From: an uncultured Oscillospiraceae bacterium
GTDB lineage: Bacteria > Bacillota > Clostridia > Oscillospirales > Oscillospiraceae
Assembly (NCBI GenBank): GCA_905234855.1
Contig: CAJOIU010000016.1
Location: forward strand, 1-39,585
Length of the DNA stretch: 39,585 nt
Reading direction: 5' to 3'
The first letter of the stretch is position 1. Every line of letters begins with the position of its first letter. Below, piece by piece: positions 13,290-21,222 of this stretch. The notes beneath the pieces are model-generated. The model was given only the letters and a program-made list of their open reading frames with translations. It had not been told where the DNA came from and made no database searches. Position numbers and translations under genes: made by a program.

Positions 13290-14138
13290 ATGGGTAAAAA
13301 AGGATTGGGAACGGGTCTCGGAGCGTTGTTCGGCGAGGAGCCGGAGGTTATTCAGACCGACACGCTGCCCATCAGCCGGGTGGAACCGCGCAGCGGTCAG
13401 CCCCGCACCGTATTCGATGAACCGGCGCTGCAGGAGCTTTCCGAGTCCATCGGACAGCACGGTGTTCTGCAGCCCATCACCGTCCGCCCGCTGGAGGGCG
13501 GATATTATCAGATCATCGCCGGAGAACGCCGCTGGCGCGCCGCCCGCATGGCAGGACTGGCCGAGATCCCCGCCCGGATCGTCGAGGCTGACGACCAAAA
13601 AGCGCAGGAGCTTGCGCTCGTGGAAAACCTGCAGCGGGAAAACCTCAATCCCTTGGAGGAAGCACGTGGCTTCCGCTCTCTAATGGAGGATTTCGGTCTC
13701 ACGCAGGATGCCGTTGCCATGAGCGTGGGCAAGAGCCGACCGGCCGTGGCCAATGCCTTACGCCTCCTCGCCCTGCCTCAGGAGATTTCCTCGCTTCTGG
13801 AGAGCGGTCAGCTCACCTCCGGCCACGCCCGCGCCCTGCTTCCCATCGAGGATCCTGTTCTGCAGCTCCAAGCTGCCAGGCAAGTGGTGGAAAAGGGCTT
13901 ATCCGTTCGGCAGACCGAAGCGCTAGCCGCGGCTCTGATGAAAGCGCCTAAGCAGCAGAAGGTCAAAGACCCCTCCGCCGTAGATTACGCTGCCGTAATG
14001 AGCGCGCAACTCGGTCAGGCGCTTGGTCGCAAGGTGAATATCGTGGACGGACGCAGGCGCGGCAGGATCGAGCTGGAATATTACGGTGCGGATGACCGCG
14101 AAGCGCTGCTGAACGCGCTTCTTAGCTTAAAGAAATGA
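13290..14138 (+). CDS. parB: Chromosome-partitioning protein ParB/Spo0J
   Basis: A 282-residue protein: [14 protein letters not shown]-terminus (ParA-contacting peptide), the ParB/Srx CTPase domain with the GERRWRAA motif at 78-85 and [14 protein letters not shown], then a helix-turn-helix ([24 protein letters not shown]) that reads parS, and a C-terminal dimerisation domain. It loads at the two parS sites that bracket this gene group and spreads as a CTP clamp, recruiting SMC. The GERR motif and the parS sequence both favour canonical Spo0J rather than Noc. Confidence 0.96.
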   Translation: MGKKGLGTGLGALFGEEPEVIQTDTLPISRVEPRSGQPRTVFDEPALQELSESIGQHGVLQPITVRPLEGGYYQIIAGERRWRAARMAGLAEIPARIVEADDQKAQELALVENLQRENLNPLEEARGFRSLMEDFGLTQDAVAMSVGKSRPAVANALRLLALPQEISSLLESGQLTSGHARALLPIEDPVLQLQAARQVVEKGLSVRQTEALAAALMKAPKQQKVKDPSAVDYAAVMSAQLGQALGRKVNIVDGRRRGRIELEYYGADDREALLNALLSLKK

Positions 14139-14155
14139 GAAGAGGAGAAGCATAA

Positions 14156-15460
14156 ATGCTGGATATCAAATTCGTTCGTGAAAACCCCGAGGCCGTTAAG
14201 GAAAACATCCGCAAAAAGTTCCAAGACGCCAAGCTTCCGCTGGTGGATGAAGTCCTTGAGCTCGATACCAAACTCCGTGCCGCCAAAACCGAAGCCAACG
14301 AGCTGCGCGCCAACCGCAACGCCCTCTCCAAGCAAATCGGCGTATTGATGGGTCAGTCAAAAAAGGATCCCTCCAAGCGGGAGAAAGCCGAGGAGATAAA
14401 AAAACAGGTGGCCGCGCAGGCTGCACGGCTGGCGGAGCTGGAGAAGCAGGAGCCGGAGCTGGAAGCGGAGCTCACAAAGCGCATGATGATCATTCCGAAT
14501 ATCATAGACCCCTCCGTTCCCATCGGACCGGACGACTCCCATAATGTGGAGCTGCAGCGCTTCGGCGAGCCGATCGTCCCCGATTACGAGATCCCTTATC
14601 ACGCCCAGATCATGGAAAGCTTCGACGGCCTTGACCTTGACGCCGCACGACGCGTAGCCGGCAACGGCTTCTATTATCTGAAGGGGGATATTGCCCGGTT
14701 GCACTCCGCCGTTTTGGCGTATGCCCGCGATTTCATGATCGACAAGGGCTTCGTATATCACATCCCGCCCTTCATGATCCGCGGCAACGTCGTCTCAGGC
14801 GTCATGTCCTTTGCCGAGATGGACGCCATGATGTACAAGATCGAGGGGGAGGATCTCTACCTCATCGGCACCTCTGAGCATTCCATGATCGGCTCCTTCA
14901 TCGATCAGATCCTTGACGAAAGCCGTCTCCCCATTACTTACACGAGCTATTCCCCCTGCTTCCGCAAGGAAAAGGGCGCCCACGGCATTGAGGAGCGCGG
15001 CGTTTATCGCATCCACCAGTTCGAGAAACAGGAGATGATCGTCGTCTGCCGCCCCGAGGAGAGCATGGAGTGGTACGAGAAGATGTGGCGTTATTCCGTC
15101 GAACTCTTCCGCAGCTTGGAGATCCCCGTGCGGCAACTCGAATGCTGCTCCGGTGATCTAGCCGACCTCAAGGTCAAGAGCTGCGATATCGAGGCATGGA
15201 GTCCCCGTCAGCAAAAGTATTTTGAGGTTTGCTCATGCTCCAATCTCGGCGACGCACAGGCGCGCCGCCTCAAGATCCGCGTCCGGGGCGCGGATGGCAA
15301 GCTATATCTAGCCCATACGCTGAACAATACTGTCGTCGCGCCGCCTCGGATGCTCATCGCCTTCCTTGAAAACCATCTGCAGGCCGACGGCAGCGTTACG
15401 ATCCCCGAGACGCTCCGTCCCTATATGGGCGGCAAGGAACTGCTCATCCCGTCCAAATAA
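14156..15460 (+). CDS. serS: Seryl-tRNA synthetase (archaeal-like subtype)
   Basis: A 434-residue class II synthetase with the N-terminal coiled-coil arm (about 1-110; MLDIKFVRENPEAVKENI) that grips the tRNA-Ser long variable arm. The catalytic domain has TSEH (242-245 region), motif 2 CFRKEKGAHGIEERGVYRIHQFEK, and motif 3 near HTLNNTVVAPPRMLIAFLENH. Ordinary bacterial SerRS has PTAEV, SEAGSAGRDTRGL and HTLNGSGLAVGR at these places. TSEH, FRKExGAHG and HTLNxT are instead the forms I recall from archaeal and some clostridial enzymes. AGAGGAG precedes the ATG. It follows parB by 17 bases and is probably in the same operon. Confidence 0.93.
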   Translation: MLDIKFVRENPEAVKENIRKKFQDAKLPLVDEVLELDTKLRAAKTEANELRANRNALSKQIGVLMGQSKKDPSKREKAEEIKKQVAAQAARLAELEKQEPELEAELTKRMMIIPNIIDPSVPIGPDDSHNVELQRFGEPIVPDYEIPYHAQIMESFDGLDLDAARRVAGNGFYYLKGDIARLHSAVLAYARDFMIDKGFVYHIPPFMIRGNVVSGVMSFAEMDAMMYKIEGEDLYLIGTSEHSMIGSFIDQILDESRLPITYTSYSPCFRKEKGAHGIEERGVYRIHQFEKQEMIVVCRPEESMEWYEKMWRYSVELFRSLEIPVRQLECCSGDLADLKVKSCDIEAWSPRQQKYFEVCSCSNLGDAQARRLKIRVRGADGKLYLAHTLNNTVVAPPRMLIAFLENHLQADGSVTIPETLRPYMGGKELLIPSK

Positions 15461-15463
15461 AAA

Positions 15464-15479
15464 TGTTTCACGTGAAACA
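15464..15479. promoter_or_regulatory. parS site 2 (perfect)
   Basis: TGTTTCACGTGAAACA is an exact match to consensus parS, three bases after the serS stop codon and just before the terminator stem. With site 1, the two parS sites enclose parA-parB-serS, 3.2 kb apart. Confidence 0.96.
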
Positions 15480-15484
15480 ATAGA

Positions 15485-15520
15485 AAATCGGCTGCTCGCA
15501 CGAGCAGCCGATTTCACTTT
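15485..15520. terminator. Bidirectional terminator between serS and argF
   Basis: AAATCGGCTGCTCG (15485-15498) pairs perfectly with CGAGCAGCCGATTT (15501-15514). T-rich tail on the plus strand (TTTCACTTTTA) and TTTTC on the minus strand, serving the convergent serS and argF. Confidence 0.9.
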
Positions 15521-15529
15521 TATACAGTA

Positions 15530-16522
15530 TCAATTACCGATCGTGGCCACCAGCACCGCCTTGATGGTATGCATGCGATTCTCGGCCTCATCGAATACCT
15601 TGCTGGCCGGGGAGCGGAACACTTCGTCCGTCACCTCGCGGATATCGTAGCCGAGCTCCTTCTGCTGTTTCGCCATCGTTGTGTTGAAATCATGGAAGGA
15701 GGGGAGGCAATGCATGAAAATGCAGTCGGGGTTTTCCGTCGCCGCCAAGACTTCCGGCGTTACCCGATAAGGCGTCAGCAGCGTCACGCGCTCGGGAATT
15801 TTGTCCTCCTCGCCCATGGACGCCCAGATATCGGTATACAGCACGTCCGCACCACACAGCAGTGCGGGATCGCTGCCGAACTCGATCTTAGCGCCGGACT
15901 TCGCACCCTCCTCTCGGCAGTATTCGACGACCTCCGGCGCGGGAGCCAGCTCCGCCGGACCCCAGCCTACATAGTCGATTCCAAGCTTGCAGCAGATATA
16001 CATGAGGCAATAGGCCACATTGTTCCGCGTATCGCCGCAGAACACGATCTTGCATTCCTCCAGCGGCTTTTTCGTATTCTCCCGCAGGGTCAGCACGTCC
16101 GCGAGCGCCTGCGTCGGATGATCCACATCCGTCAGCCCGTTCCAGACCGGGACACCCGAAAATCGCGCCAGATCCTCAACGAGAGACTGATCGTAGCCCC
16201 GATACTCTATGCCGTCGTAAAATCGACCCAGCACCCGGGCGGAATCCTCGATGGATTCTTTCTTTCCGACCTGCGAGCCGTTCTTGTCAAGATACGTCAC
16301 CCCGGCGCCCTCATCCATCGCCGCCACCTCAAAGGAGCAGCGGGTGCGGGTGGAGGTCTTGTCGAACATGAGAACGATATTTTTACCGCGCAAGAGCGTG
16401 CCTACCTCGCCGCGCTTCTTCTTCGCCTTCAGCTCCTGCGCCAGATCGATAAGATATAAGATTTCCTCCCGGGAATAATCCTTCAGCGTCAGCAGCGAGC
16501 GCCCCTTCAAATCCACAGCCAT
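15530..16522 (-). CDS. argF: Ornithine carbamoyltransferase
   Basis: A 330-residue transcarbamylase. The carbamoyl-phosphate motif STRTR is at 57-61, DHPTQ near 139, FCGDTRNNVA and the ornithine-binding DIWASMGEE near 235, and the catalytic HCLP (in FMHCLPSFHD) near 275. It joins carbamoyl phosphate and ornithine to give citrulline; the reverse (catabolic, ArcB) direction cannot be excluded by sequence and no arc or arg neighbours are present. The frame is open 33 codons farther, but family length and AAAGGA before 16522 fix the start. It begins 7 bases after the stop of the Fe-ADH-like gene, which suggests translational coupling. Confidence 0.95.
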   Translation of the reverse strand: MAVDLKGRSLLTLKDYSREEILYLIDLAQELKAKKKRGEVGTLLRGKNIVLMFDKTSTRTRCSFEVAAMDEGAGVTYLDKNGSQVGKKESIEDSARVLGRFYDGIEYRGYDQSLVEDLARFSGVPVWNGLTDVDHPTQALADVLTLRENTKKPLEECKIVFCGDTRNNVAYCLMYICCKLGIDYVGWGPAELAPAPEVVEYCREEGAKSGAKIEFGSDPALLCGADVLYTDIWASMGEEDKIPERVTLLTPYRVTPEVLAATENPDCIFMHCLPSFHDFNTTMAKQQKELGYDIREVTDEVFRSPASKVFDEAENRMHTIKAVLVATIGN

Positions 16523-16529
16523 TGTTATA

Positions 16530-17750
16530 TCATCCTTTCCCAGCATTTTTTTCCGGCATCCCGCAGGCCACACGAAGCACCGAGGCACATTGCGCCGCCT
16601 CCCATACCGCCGGGGCGGCATAACGGGGATTTGCCTCTAAGACCGTCAAATCGGCGATCTCGTCCATGTTGCTATCGGAAATCTCCTCCAGCGTATCCGG
16701 CAGACCGATACAGAAGGTCATCCGGCGAATGCGTTCGATGAGCGCTGCCGCCTTCTCCGTCCTCGTCCCCTCTGCGCAGACCTCCGCCTCCTCGGCCAAG
16801 GCCGCCAGCATCGGTTCGGCGTGTTTACCATATTTTTCCAAACAGATCGGCAAAAACACCGCGCAGGCGTCTCCGGGGGATATCCCGCAAACCCGCGAAA
16901 CGGCGCGGCTCATGGCTCGGACATAGCCAAAGCCCGCCCGGGACGCGGCTTCCCCCGCCCGGCGGGAGGCATTGAGCAGAATGCTGCGCTGTCGGGTCGA
17001 TCCGCCGCTGTTCCAGCAGGGCTCCACCGCCTCAAAAAAGCCTCTCACGGCCTCCGCCGCCGCGTGCCGCGCCGCATCGTCCGCATAGCCGGAGCAATAC
17101 GCCTCCACCGCCAGACTCAAACCCTCGGCGGCATTACGCGCCAGCACCTCCCGGGGCATATCCTCCAGAAGCTCGGGATCGAGCACCGCATAGGCGGGGA
17201 TAAGGGAGCGGTCACTGACGGTAAAGGTATTCCCGCGTCCGTCCGAAAAGTCGGCGGAGCCAAGCGCTTCGGCGCCGGCGCCGGTGGCCGTTGGGATCAC
17301 GATCACAGGCGGCGTCTTTTTCCGATGCAGCCGCCCGCGGCCCACCATGCTCATAACGCTGCGGCCCGGACGCGCCGCCCGGGCGGCGGCTGTTTTGGCG
17401 ATATCCAGCGCAGCGCCGTCCCCCAAAACGAGGAAGCACGCGCACCCTTCCCCGATCCAATACAGGCGTATATTCTCCGCGTCGTCCGCCGTCGGCACGG
17501 CAGACAGCCGATCCCATACGGCATAGGGTATATCGCTTTCCCGCAGCGAACGGAAAAGACGTTCCTGCCAGCGCTCCGTTCCCGCGCCGAGGATCACCAG
17601 CGGCTTGCCCAAGCGATTGGCTCGGATGAGCTGTGCCGCGGCAAAGATCGAGCTCGCGCCCTCCTCTGCCATCTGCCCCTTTGGCGGACGCATACCCGCC
17701 CGGCGAAGCGTCTGGTGGAGCCGACAGTACGCCGTCGTCAGTAAAAGCAT
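16530..17750 (-). CDS. Iron-type alcohol dehydrogenase homologue lacking metal ligands (probable pseudoenzyme)
   Basis: A 406-residue protein with the group III (Fe-ADH/DHQS-like) fold outline. A nucleotide-loop relative GDGAALDIAKTAA (110-122) stands for GGGSxxDxAK, IPTATGAGAEALGSA (152-166) for PTTAGTGSE, then AEGLSLAVEAYCS (208-220) and a C-terminal helical domain. The metal ligands are missing. Where active members have DALTHAIEAY this has Glu209 and Leu213, VHAMAH has become VRAMSR (Arg282 at the His), and IPHG has become ISPGD. A standard dehydrogenase reaction is therefore unlikely. A regulatory or structural role, or a changed chemistry, is possible. It is coupled to argF. A GGAGAGGGGG run precedes the ATG at 17750; Met20 is an alternative start. 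Confidence 0.75.
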   Translation of the reverse strand: MLLLTTAYCRLHQTLRRAGMRPPKGQMAEEGASSIFAAAQLIRANRLGKPLVILGAGTERWQERLFRSLRESDIPYAVWDRLSAVPTADDAENIRLYWIGEGCACFLVLGDGAALDIAKTAAARAARPGRSVMSMVGRGRLHRKKTPPVIVIPTATGAGAEALGSADFSDGRGNTFTVSDRSLIPAYAVLDPELLEDMPREVLARNAAEGLSLAVEAYCSGYADDAARHAAAEAVRGFFEAVEPCWNSGGSTRQRSILLNASRRAGEAASRAGFGYVRAMSRAVSRVCGISPGDACAVFLPICLEKYGKHAEPMLAALAEEAEVCAEGTRTEKAAALIERIRRMTFCIGLPDTLEEISDSNMDEIADLTVLEANPRYAAPAVWEAAQCASVLRVACGMPEKNAGKG

Positions 17751-17824
17751 GGCAAAACCCCCTCTCCATGCGGATAAATCGAGGAATTGATAAATTTATG
17801 ATACCACATTCCGGAAAAATATTG

Positions 17825-17830
17825 TATACT
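17825..17830 (+). promoter_or_regulatory. Probable -10 element for the MBL-ROK pair
   Basis: TATACT 21 bases before the ATG at 17851, with GAGGTG (17837-17842) as ribosome-binding site. No convincing -35 at the right distance. Confidence 0.45.
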
Positions 17831-17850
17831 TATTTTGAGGTGATGTCAAA

Positions 17851-18465
17851 ATGAAACTCGTATGGCACGGACATAGCTGCTTTTCCGTGGAAACCGGCGG
17901 CTATACCGTTGTATTCGATCCCTATGCCGACGGCAGCGTCCCCGGATGCGCCCCCCTTCGGCTGACCGCGGACGCGGTATATTGTTCTCACGGCCATCGC
18001 GACCACAATGCGGCGGACAGGGTGACTCTGTCAGGGCGGAGCTGCCCTGTCGCAGTGGAGACCCTCTCCTGCTACCATGATGACAAGCTCGGCCTGCTGC
18101 GCGGGAAAAACACGATCCATATCCTCTCCGCCGAAGGGATGCGCATTGCCCATCTGGGCGATATAGGCCATATGCTGAAGGGCGCGGCGCTGCAGGCGCT
18201 TTCCGGCCTTGACGCGCTGATGATCCCCGTGGGCGGGTATTTCACAATCGACGCCGCCACGGCGAAAAGGCTCGTCAACGCGCTGGAGCCGCGGGTGGTG
18301 CTTCCGATGCATTACCGCCTCGGGGAGATGGGCTATGACGTGATCGCGGAGCTTTCCGACTATACCGCCCTGTGCGATAATCTCAGGGAATACGACACGA
18401 ATGCTTTTGAGCTGACCGCCGAGACCCCTGCGCAGACCGCGGTGCTGCGCTACTGCCATGGGTAA
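17851..18465 (+). CDS. MBL-fold metal-dependent hydrolase (UlaG/YtkL-like)
   Basis: A 204-residue metallo-beta-lactamase-fold protein: opening MKLVWHGHSCFSVE, the metal motif SHGHRDHN (His47, His49, Asp51, His52), AHLGDIGH (a later metal His/Asp region near 105), MIPVGGYFTID, and VLPMHYR. This is the layout of the small UlaG-like (MBL-fold, COG2220) hydrolases with no known physiological substrate in most bacteria. The last codons overlap the ROK kinase start by 8 bases, so the two are translationally coupled and may act together, for example on a phosphorylated sugar derivative; that is inference only. Confidence 0.88.
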   Translation: MKLVWHGHSCFSVETGGYTVVFDPYADGSVPGCAPLRLTADAVYCSHGHRDHNAADRVTLSGRSCPVAVETLSCYHDDKLGLLRGKNTIHILSAEGMRIAHLGDIGHMLKGAALQALSGLDALMIPVGGYFTIDAATAKRLVNALEPRVVLPMHYRLGEMGYDVIAELSDYTALCDNLREYDTNAFELTAETPAQTAVLRYCHG

Positions 18466-19339
18466 ATACTACGGAATCGATATCGGCGGCACCACGGTGA
18501 AGCTCGGCCTGTTTTCCGAGACCGCTCTTCTGCAGAAATGGGAGATCCCCACCGACATCTCCGAGGACGGCAAGCACATCCTCTCGGATATCATCCGTTC
18601 GCTGCCGGGCGATGCGGACGGCGCGGCCATCGGCGTTCCCGGCGCGGTACTGCCGGACGGCACGGTGAACCGCTGCGTGAACCTAGGCTGGGGCGTCTGC
18701 CGACCCGGCGACGAGTTCACCGCCCTCACCGGCATCCCCTGCCGGATGTGCAATGACGCAAACGCCGCGGCCATCGGAGAGCATTGGCTCGGCGGCGGCG
18801 CGGGCTTTTCCAGCATCCTGCTCATCACCCTCGGCACCGGCGTCGGCGCAGGGGTCATCTATAACAACAGCCTGCTTTCCGGCTCCCACGGGGCGGGCGG
18901 CGAGATCGGCCATATCTGCGTTGAGCCGGAGGAAGAGGACGTCTGCGGCTGCGGCAACCACGGCTGTCTGGAGCAATACTGCAGCGCCACGGGCATCACG
19001 CGCCTCGCGGAAAAGGCCGGACTGGGCCCCATGTCCTCGAAGGACGTATTCGAGCTGGCCGGGCGCGGCAACGATACGGCGCTGGCTGTGGTGGATCAGG
19101 CGTGCGACCTGCTGGGACGGGGGATGGCGGCGGCCTGCACCGTGATCGATCCGGAGGCCATCGTGATCGGCGGAGGCGTATCGCTCGCGGGGGAATTTCT
19201 GCGCATCCGTGCGGAGGCAGCGTTCCATAAATACGCCTTCCACGCCTGCCGCGGCACGGAGATCCGCCTCGCCACCCTCGGCGGCGACGCGGGCATCTAC
19301 GGAAACGCCCGGCTCGCCATGCTGCCCTTTCAAAGCTGA
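18458..19339 (+). CDS. ROK-family glucokinase
   Basis: A 293-residue ROK protein: phosphate loop GIDIGGTTVKLGL (6-18), catalytic Asp100 in CNDANAAAIGE, LGTGVGAGVI, GAGGEIGHICVE (His152), and the ROK zinc cluster CGCGNHGCLEQY (Cys163, Cys165, Cys170). There is no N-terminal helix-turn-helix, so it is a kinase and not a ROK repressor. Clostridial members of this length are usually ATP-dependent glucokinases; other hexoses or N-acetyl sugars are possible. It starts inside the MBL gene (8-base overlap) and ends at a terminator. Confidence 0.88.
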   Translation: MGKYYGIDIGGTTVKLGLFSETALLQKWEIPTDISEDGKHILSDIIRSLPGDADGAAIGVPGAVLPDGTVNRCVNLGWGVCRPGDEFTALTGIPCRMCNDANAAAIGEHWLGGGAGFSSILLITLGTGVGAGVIYNNSLLSGSHGAGGEIGHICVEPEEEDVCGCGNHGCLEQYCSATGITRLAEKAGLGPMSSKDVFELAGRGNDTALAVVDQACDLLGRGMAAACTVIDPEAIVIGGGVSLAGEFLRIRAEAAFHKYAFHACRGTEIRLATLGGDAGIYGNARLAMLPFQS

Positions 19340-19352
19340 CAGAAAATAACAC

Positions 19353-19386
19353 GCCGCACCCGGCATCGGGTGCGGCGGCCGTTTTC
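19353..19386 (+). terminator. Terminator after the ROK kinase
   Basis: GCCGCACCCG (19353-19362) pairs perfectly with CGGGTGCGGC (19367-19376), GCAT loop, tail GGCCGTTTTC. Moderate because the T-run is short and offset. Confidence 0.65.
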
Positions 19387-19477
19387 TATCATACAAAACC
19401 TCAATGACTGCGAATTGGGTTACCGGGCGCAGCGCTGGGAAACGCCTTGGCTCGGTGCGGATGCAAAGCTCTTTTTG

Positions 19478-19505
19478 GATACTTTTTCTTTCGAGAAAAA
19501 GTATC
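19478..19505. other. UUCG-type hairpin at the end of the permease gene
   Basis: GATACTTTTTCT (19478-19489) and AGAAAAAGTATC (19494-19505) form a perfect 12-bp stem with a TTCG loop. It includes the permease stop codon. T-runs lie inside the stem rather than after it, so it may be a repeat-type or stabilising element and not a classical terminator. Confidence 0.5.
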
Positions 19506-20151
19506 AAAGGTCGATGATCTCAAACCGGCAGATAGCGCGGCGGCACGAGAGCGCCGTAGCGAGCGCGTATACCGCGAGGCAGCACAGCAGGATCGCCGTC
19601 TGGGCGGGCAGGCGTTCGCAGCCGTTTAAGAACGTGAGCCCGGGGAAGTGGTGCAGCGCCTCGCATACGCCCACCGTCAGCATCGAGACGATGATGAACG
19701 ACACAAAGGGCTTGGCGAACTTATACGCCGTCCGGAAAAAACCGCTGAGAAACAGGACATTGAACTCGGCATAGATCAGCGCGATATAGCCGAGATACAC
19801 GAGATTTGCGTTCATCATGGGATTGCTCGCATACGGCGCGGCGTCCCGCAGCAGCGTCATCCGCACGGCCGTAAGGATCGCCGCCAGCGCCAGTGCCGTG
19901 AGCTCGATGAAGCACACGAAAATATACTTTGCCCGCACCGCATTGGCCTTTTCCATGGGCAGAAGCACGGTATAGAGGATATCGTTCGACTCGCGGCAGG
20001 CCTGAAAACTCTGGAAAATGCCGAGGCACACGAAAAATGCGCCCACGAGGATGGGATAGCCGGGGATCAGCGTCATGGCCGCGAAGGCCAGAAAGAGATA
20101 GGAAAGCGGCGATGCGGCCAGCTTCATTTCCTTAGTCAGCAAGCTTTTCAC
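19504..20151 (-). CDS. ABC-2-type transporter permease subunit
   Basis: A 215-residue membrane protein with about six hydrophobic segments (starting LSYLFLAFAAMTLIPGYPILVG), matching the small ABC-2 permeases that pair with the ATPase encoded just upstream. The frame is open to 20190, but the GTG at 20151 has AAGGAGG about 7 bases before it and gives the usual KSLLTKEMKLAASPLSYLF opening. It overlaps the ATPase gene by 20 bases. Third gene of the abrB-like / ATPase / permease operon. Substrate unknown; such three-gene sets often export peptides, drugs or bacteriocins. Confidence 0.85.
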   Translation of the reverse strand: MKSLLTKEMKLAASPLSYLFLAFAAMTLIPGYPILVGAFFVCLGIFQSFQACRESNDILYTVLLPMEKANAVRAKYIFVCFIELTALALAAILTAVRMTLLRDAAPYASNPMMNANLVYLGYIALIYAEFNVLFLSGFFRTAYKFAKPFVSFIIVSMLTVGVCEALHHFPGLTFLNGCERLPAQTAILLCCLAVYALATALSCRRAICRFEIIDL

Positions 20152-20875
20152 GGAAATCCTCCTTCTCATAGTGCACCATGATCTCTTCAAGGTCGTTCCC
20201 TGTGCCCTGCCGGCGGTGCTCCTCCAGAAACGTGTCGAGCCGCCCGCTGGAAATGAGCTGCCCCTGCCGGATATAGGTGATGTGGTCGGCGCATTTATCG
20301 AGGTCGGACGTGATATGCGTTGAAAACAGGATCGCCGCGCCCTGATCCCGCAGATAGCCGAAGATATCGAGCAGTTCCTCCCGGGACACGGGATCGAGCC
20401 CGCTCGTCGGCTCGTCGAGGATGAGCAGCTCCGCCCGGTGGGACAGCGCCATGGCGAGATTCAGCTTCACCTTCATACCCTCGGACAGCTCCCGCGGCGT
20501 TTTCGCCGGGTCGATGGAAAAAGCGTCCAGATATTTCCGCAGGGCGGCCTCGTCCCAGTTTTCGTAAAACCGCCCCGTCACCGCGAGGATATCCGCGATC
20601 CGCTTGCGGGGGTAGTAGTCCACCGCGCCGCCCGCAAAGCCCACGCGCTGCTTCACCGCCCGCTCGTTTCCACGGATATCCATGCCAAAATAGCGGATCT
20701 CGCCGCCGGTGGGGTGGACGATGTTCAGGATGGATTTGAGCGTGGTGGTCTTCCCGGCGCCGTTGCGTCCGATGAAGCCCATGATGCTGCCCGCATCCAC
20801 GGAAAAGGACACGGGACCCAGAGAAAAACTCGAGTACTCCTTGCGCAGCCCGCGCACCTCCAACAGCGGCGTCAT
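20132..20875 (-). CDS. ABC transporter ATP-binding protein
   Basis: A 247-residue ATPase: Walker A GRNGAGKT (36-43), signature LSEGM (130-134), Walker B LILDEPTSGLDP (151-162), switch His in FSTHITSD. The Q-loop region reads VGFAGGAVDYYP, without an obvious Gln, a departure from the norm. Resembles exporter ATPases of the YhcH/EcsA or bacitracin type. It begins with an ATGA overlap with the AbrB-like regulator gene and overlaps the permease gene downstream, so the three are translated as a unit from the promoter at 21130-21158. Confidence 0.93.
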   Translation of the reverse strand: MTPLLEVRGLRKEYSSFSLGPVSFSVDAGSIMGFIGRNGAGKTTTLKSILNIVHPTGGEIRYFGMDIRGNERAVKQRVGFAGGAVDYYPRKRIADILAVTGRFYENWDEAALRKYLDAFSIDPAKTPRELSEGMKVKLNLAMALSHRAELLILDEPTSGLDPVSREELLDIFGYLRDQGAAILFSTHITSDLDKCADHITYIRQGQLISSGRLDTFLEEHRRQGTGNDLEEIMVHYEKEDFREKLAD

Positions 20876-21093
20876 GCGCGCTCGCCCCCTTCCTCCTCAA
20901 AGATCTTGGAAAACATCTCGGAAAGGCTCCCCTTGGGCGGGATCGCGAGCCCCCGCTTTTCGTCGCCCAGCAAAAGGAGCGAATCGCCCGGCTCGATGCC
21001 GAATACCTCCCGCGCCTGCTTCGGGATCACGATCTGCCCCTTTTCGCCCACCGTGACTGACCATGCATATCTTCCCTTCGGCGGTTTTTTCAT
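20872..21093 (-). CDS. AbrB/MazE/SpoVT-domain transcriptional regulator
   Basis: A 73-residue swapped-hairpin AbrB-type DNA-binding protein: VTVGEKGQIVIPKQAREVFGIEPGDSLLLLGDEKRGLAI (13-51) is the full domain. The short C-terminal tail ends FSKIFEEEGGERA. The open frame extends far upstream, but the start at 21093 is given by GAGGTG 5-6 bases before it and by family length. First gene of an ABC-exporter operon and transcribed from a promoter whose -10 lies in a large palindrome, so it is very probably the autorepressor of this operon. Confidence 0.92.
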   Translation of the reverse strand: MKKPPKGRYAWSVTVGEKGQIVIPKQAREVFGIEPGDSLLLLGDEKRGLAIPPKGSLSEMFSKIFEEEGGERA

Positions 21094-21110
21094 AGCGCAC
21101 CTCGTAAAAA

Positions 21111-21137
21111 AGTATGATTTGTTATACAAATCATACT
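21111..21137. promoter_or_regulatory. Large perfect palindrome: operator of the AbrB-ABC operon
   Basis: AGTATGATTTG (21111-21121) and CAAATCATACT (21127-21137) are perfect inverted 11-mers around TTATA. The palindrome spans the minus-strand -10 box and the expected start site, 18 bases before the regulator's start codon. Confidence 0.8.
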
Positions 21138-21158
21138 CCAACCTCCCGCCGATGTCAA
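21130..21158 (-). promoter_or_regulatory. Promoter of the AbrB-ABC operon
   Basis: On the minus strand: consensus TTGACA (21158-21153), 17-bp spacer, TATGAT (21135-21130). The -10 lies inside the palindrome at 21111-21137. Confidence 0.85.
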
Positions 21159-21165
21159 GAATCTC

Positions 21166-21194
21166 TTGCCAACCGTGTTCGCCGCCTTTATAAT
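21166..21194 (+). promoter_or_regulatory. Promoter of the GNAT acetyltransferase gene
   Basis: TTGCCA (21166-21171), 17-bp spacer, consensus TATAAT (21189-21194). Diverges from the AbrB operon promoter only 8 bases away. Confidence 0.8.
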
Positions 21195-21222
21195 GGGGAA
21201 AACCCGAAAAGGAGGCGCCGCC

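Noticed and set aside
17787-17830. TTGATA plus TATACT as a promoter for the MBL gene
   Set aside because: Spacing is 32 bp, too long. Only the -10 was kept, at low confidence.
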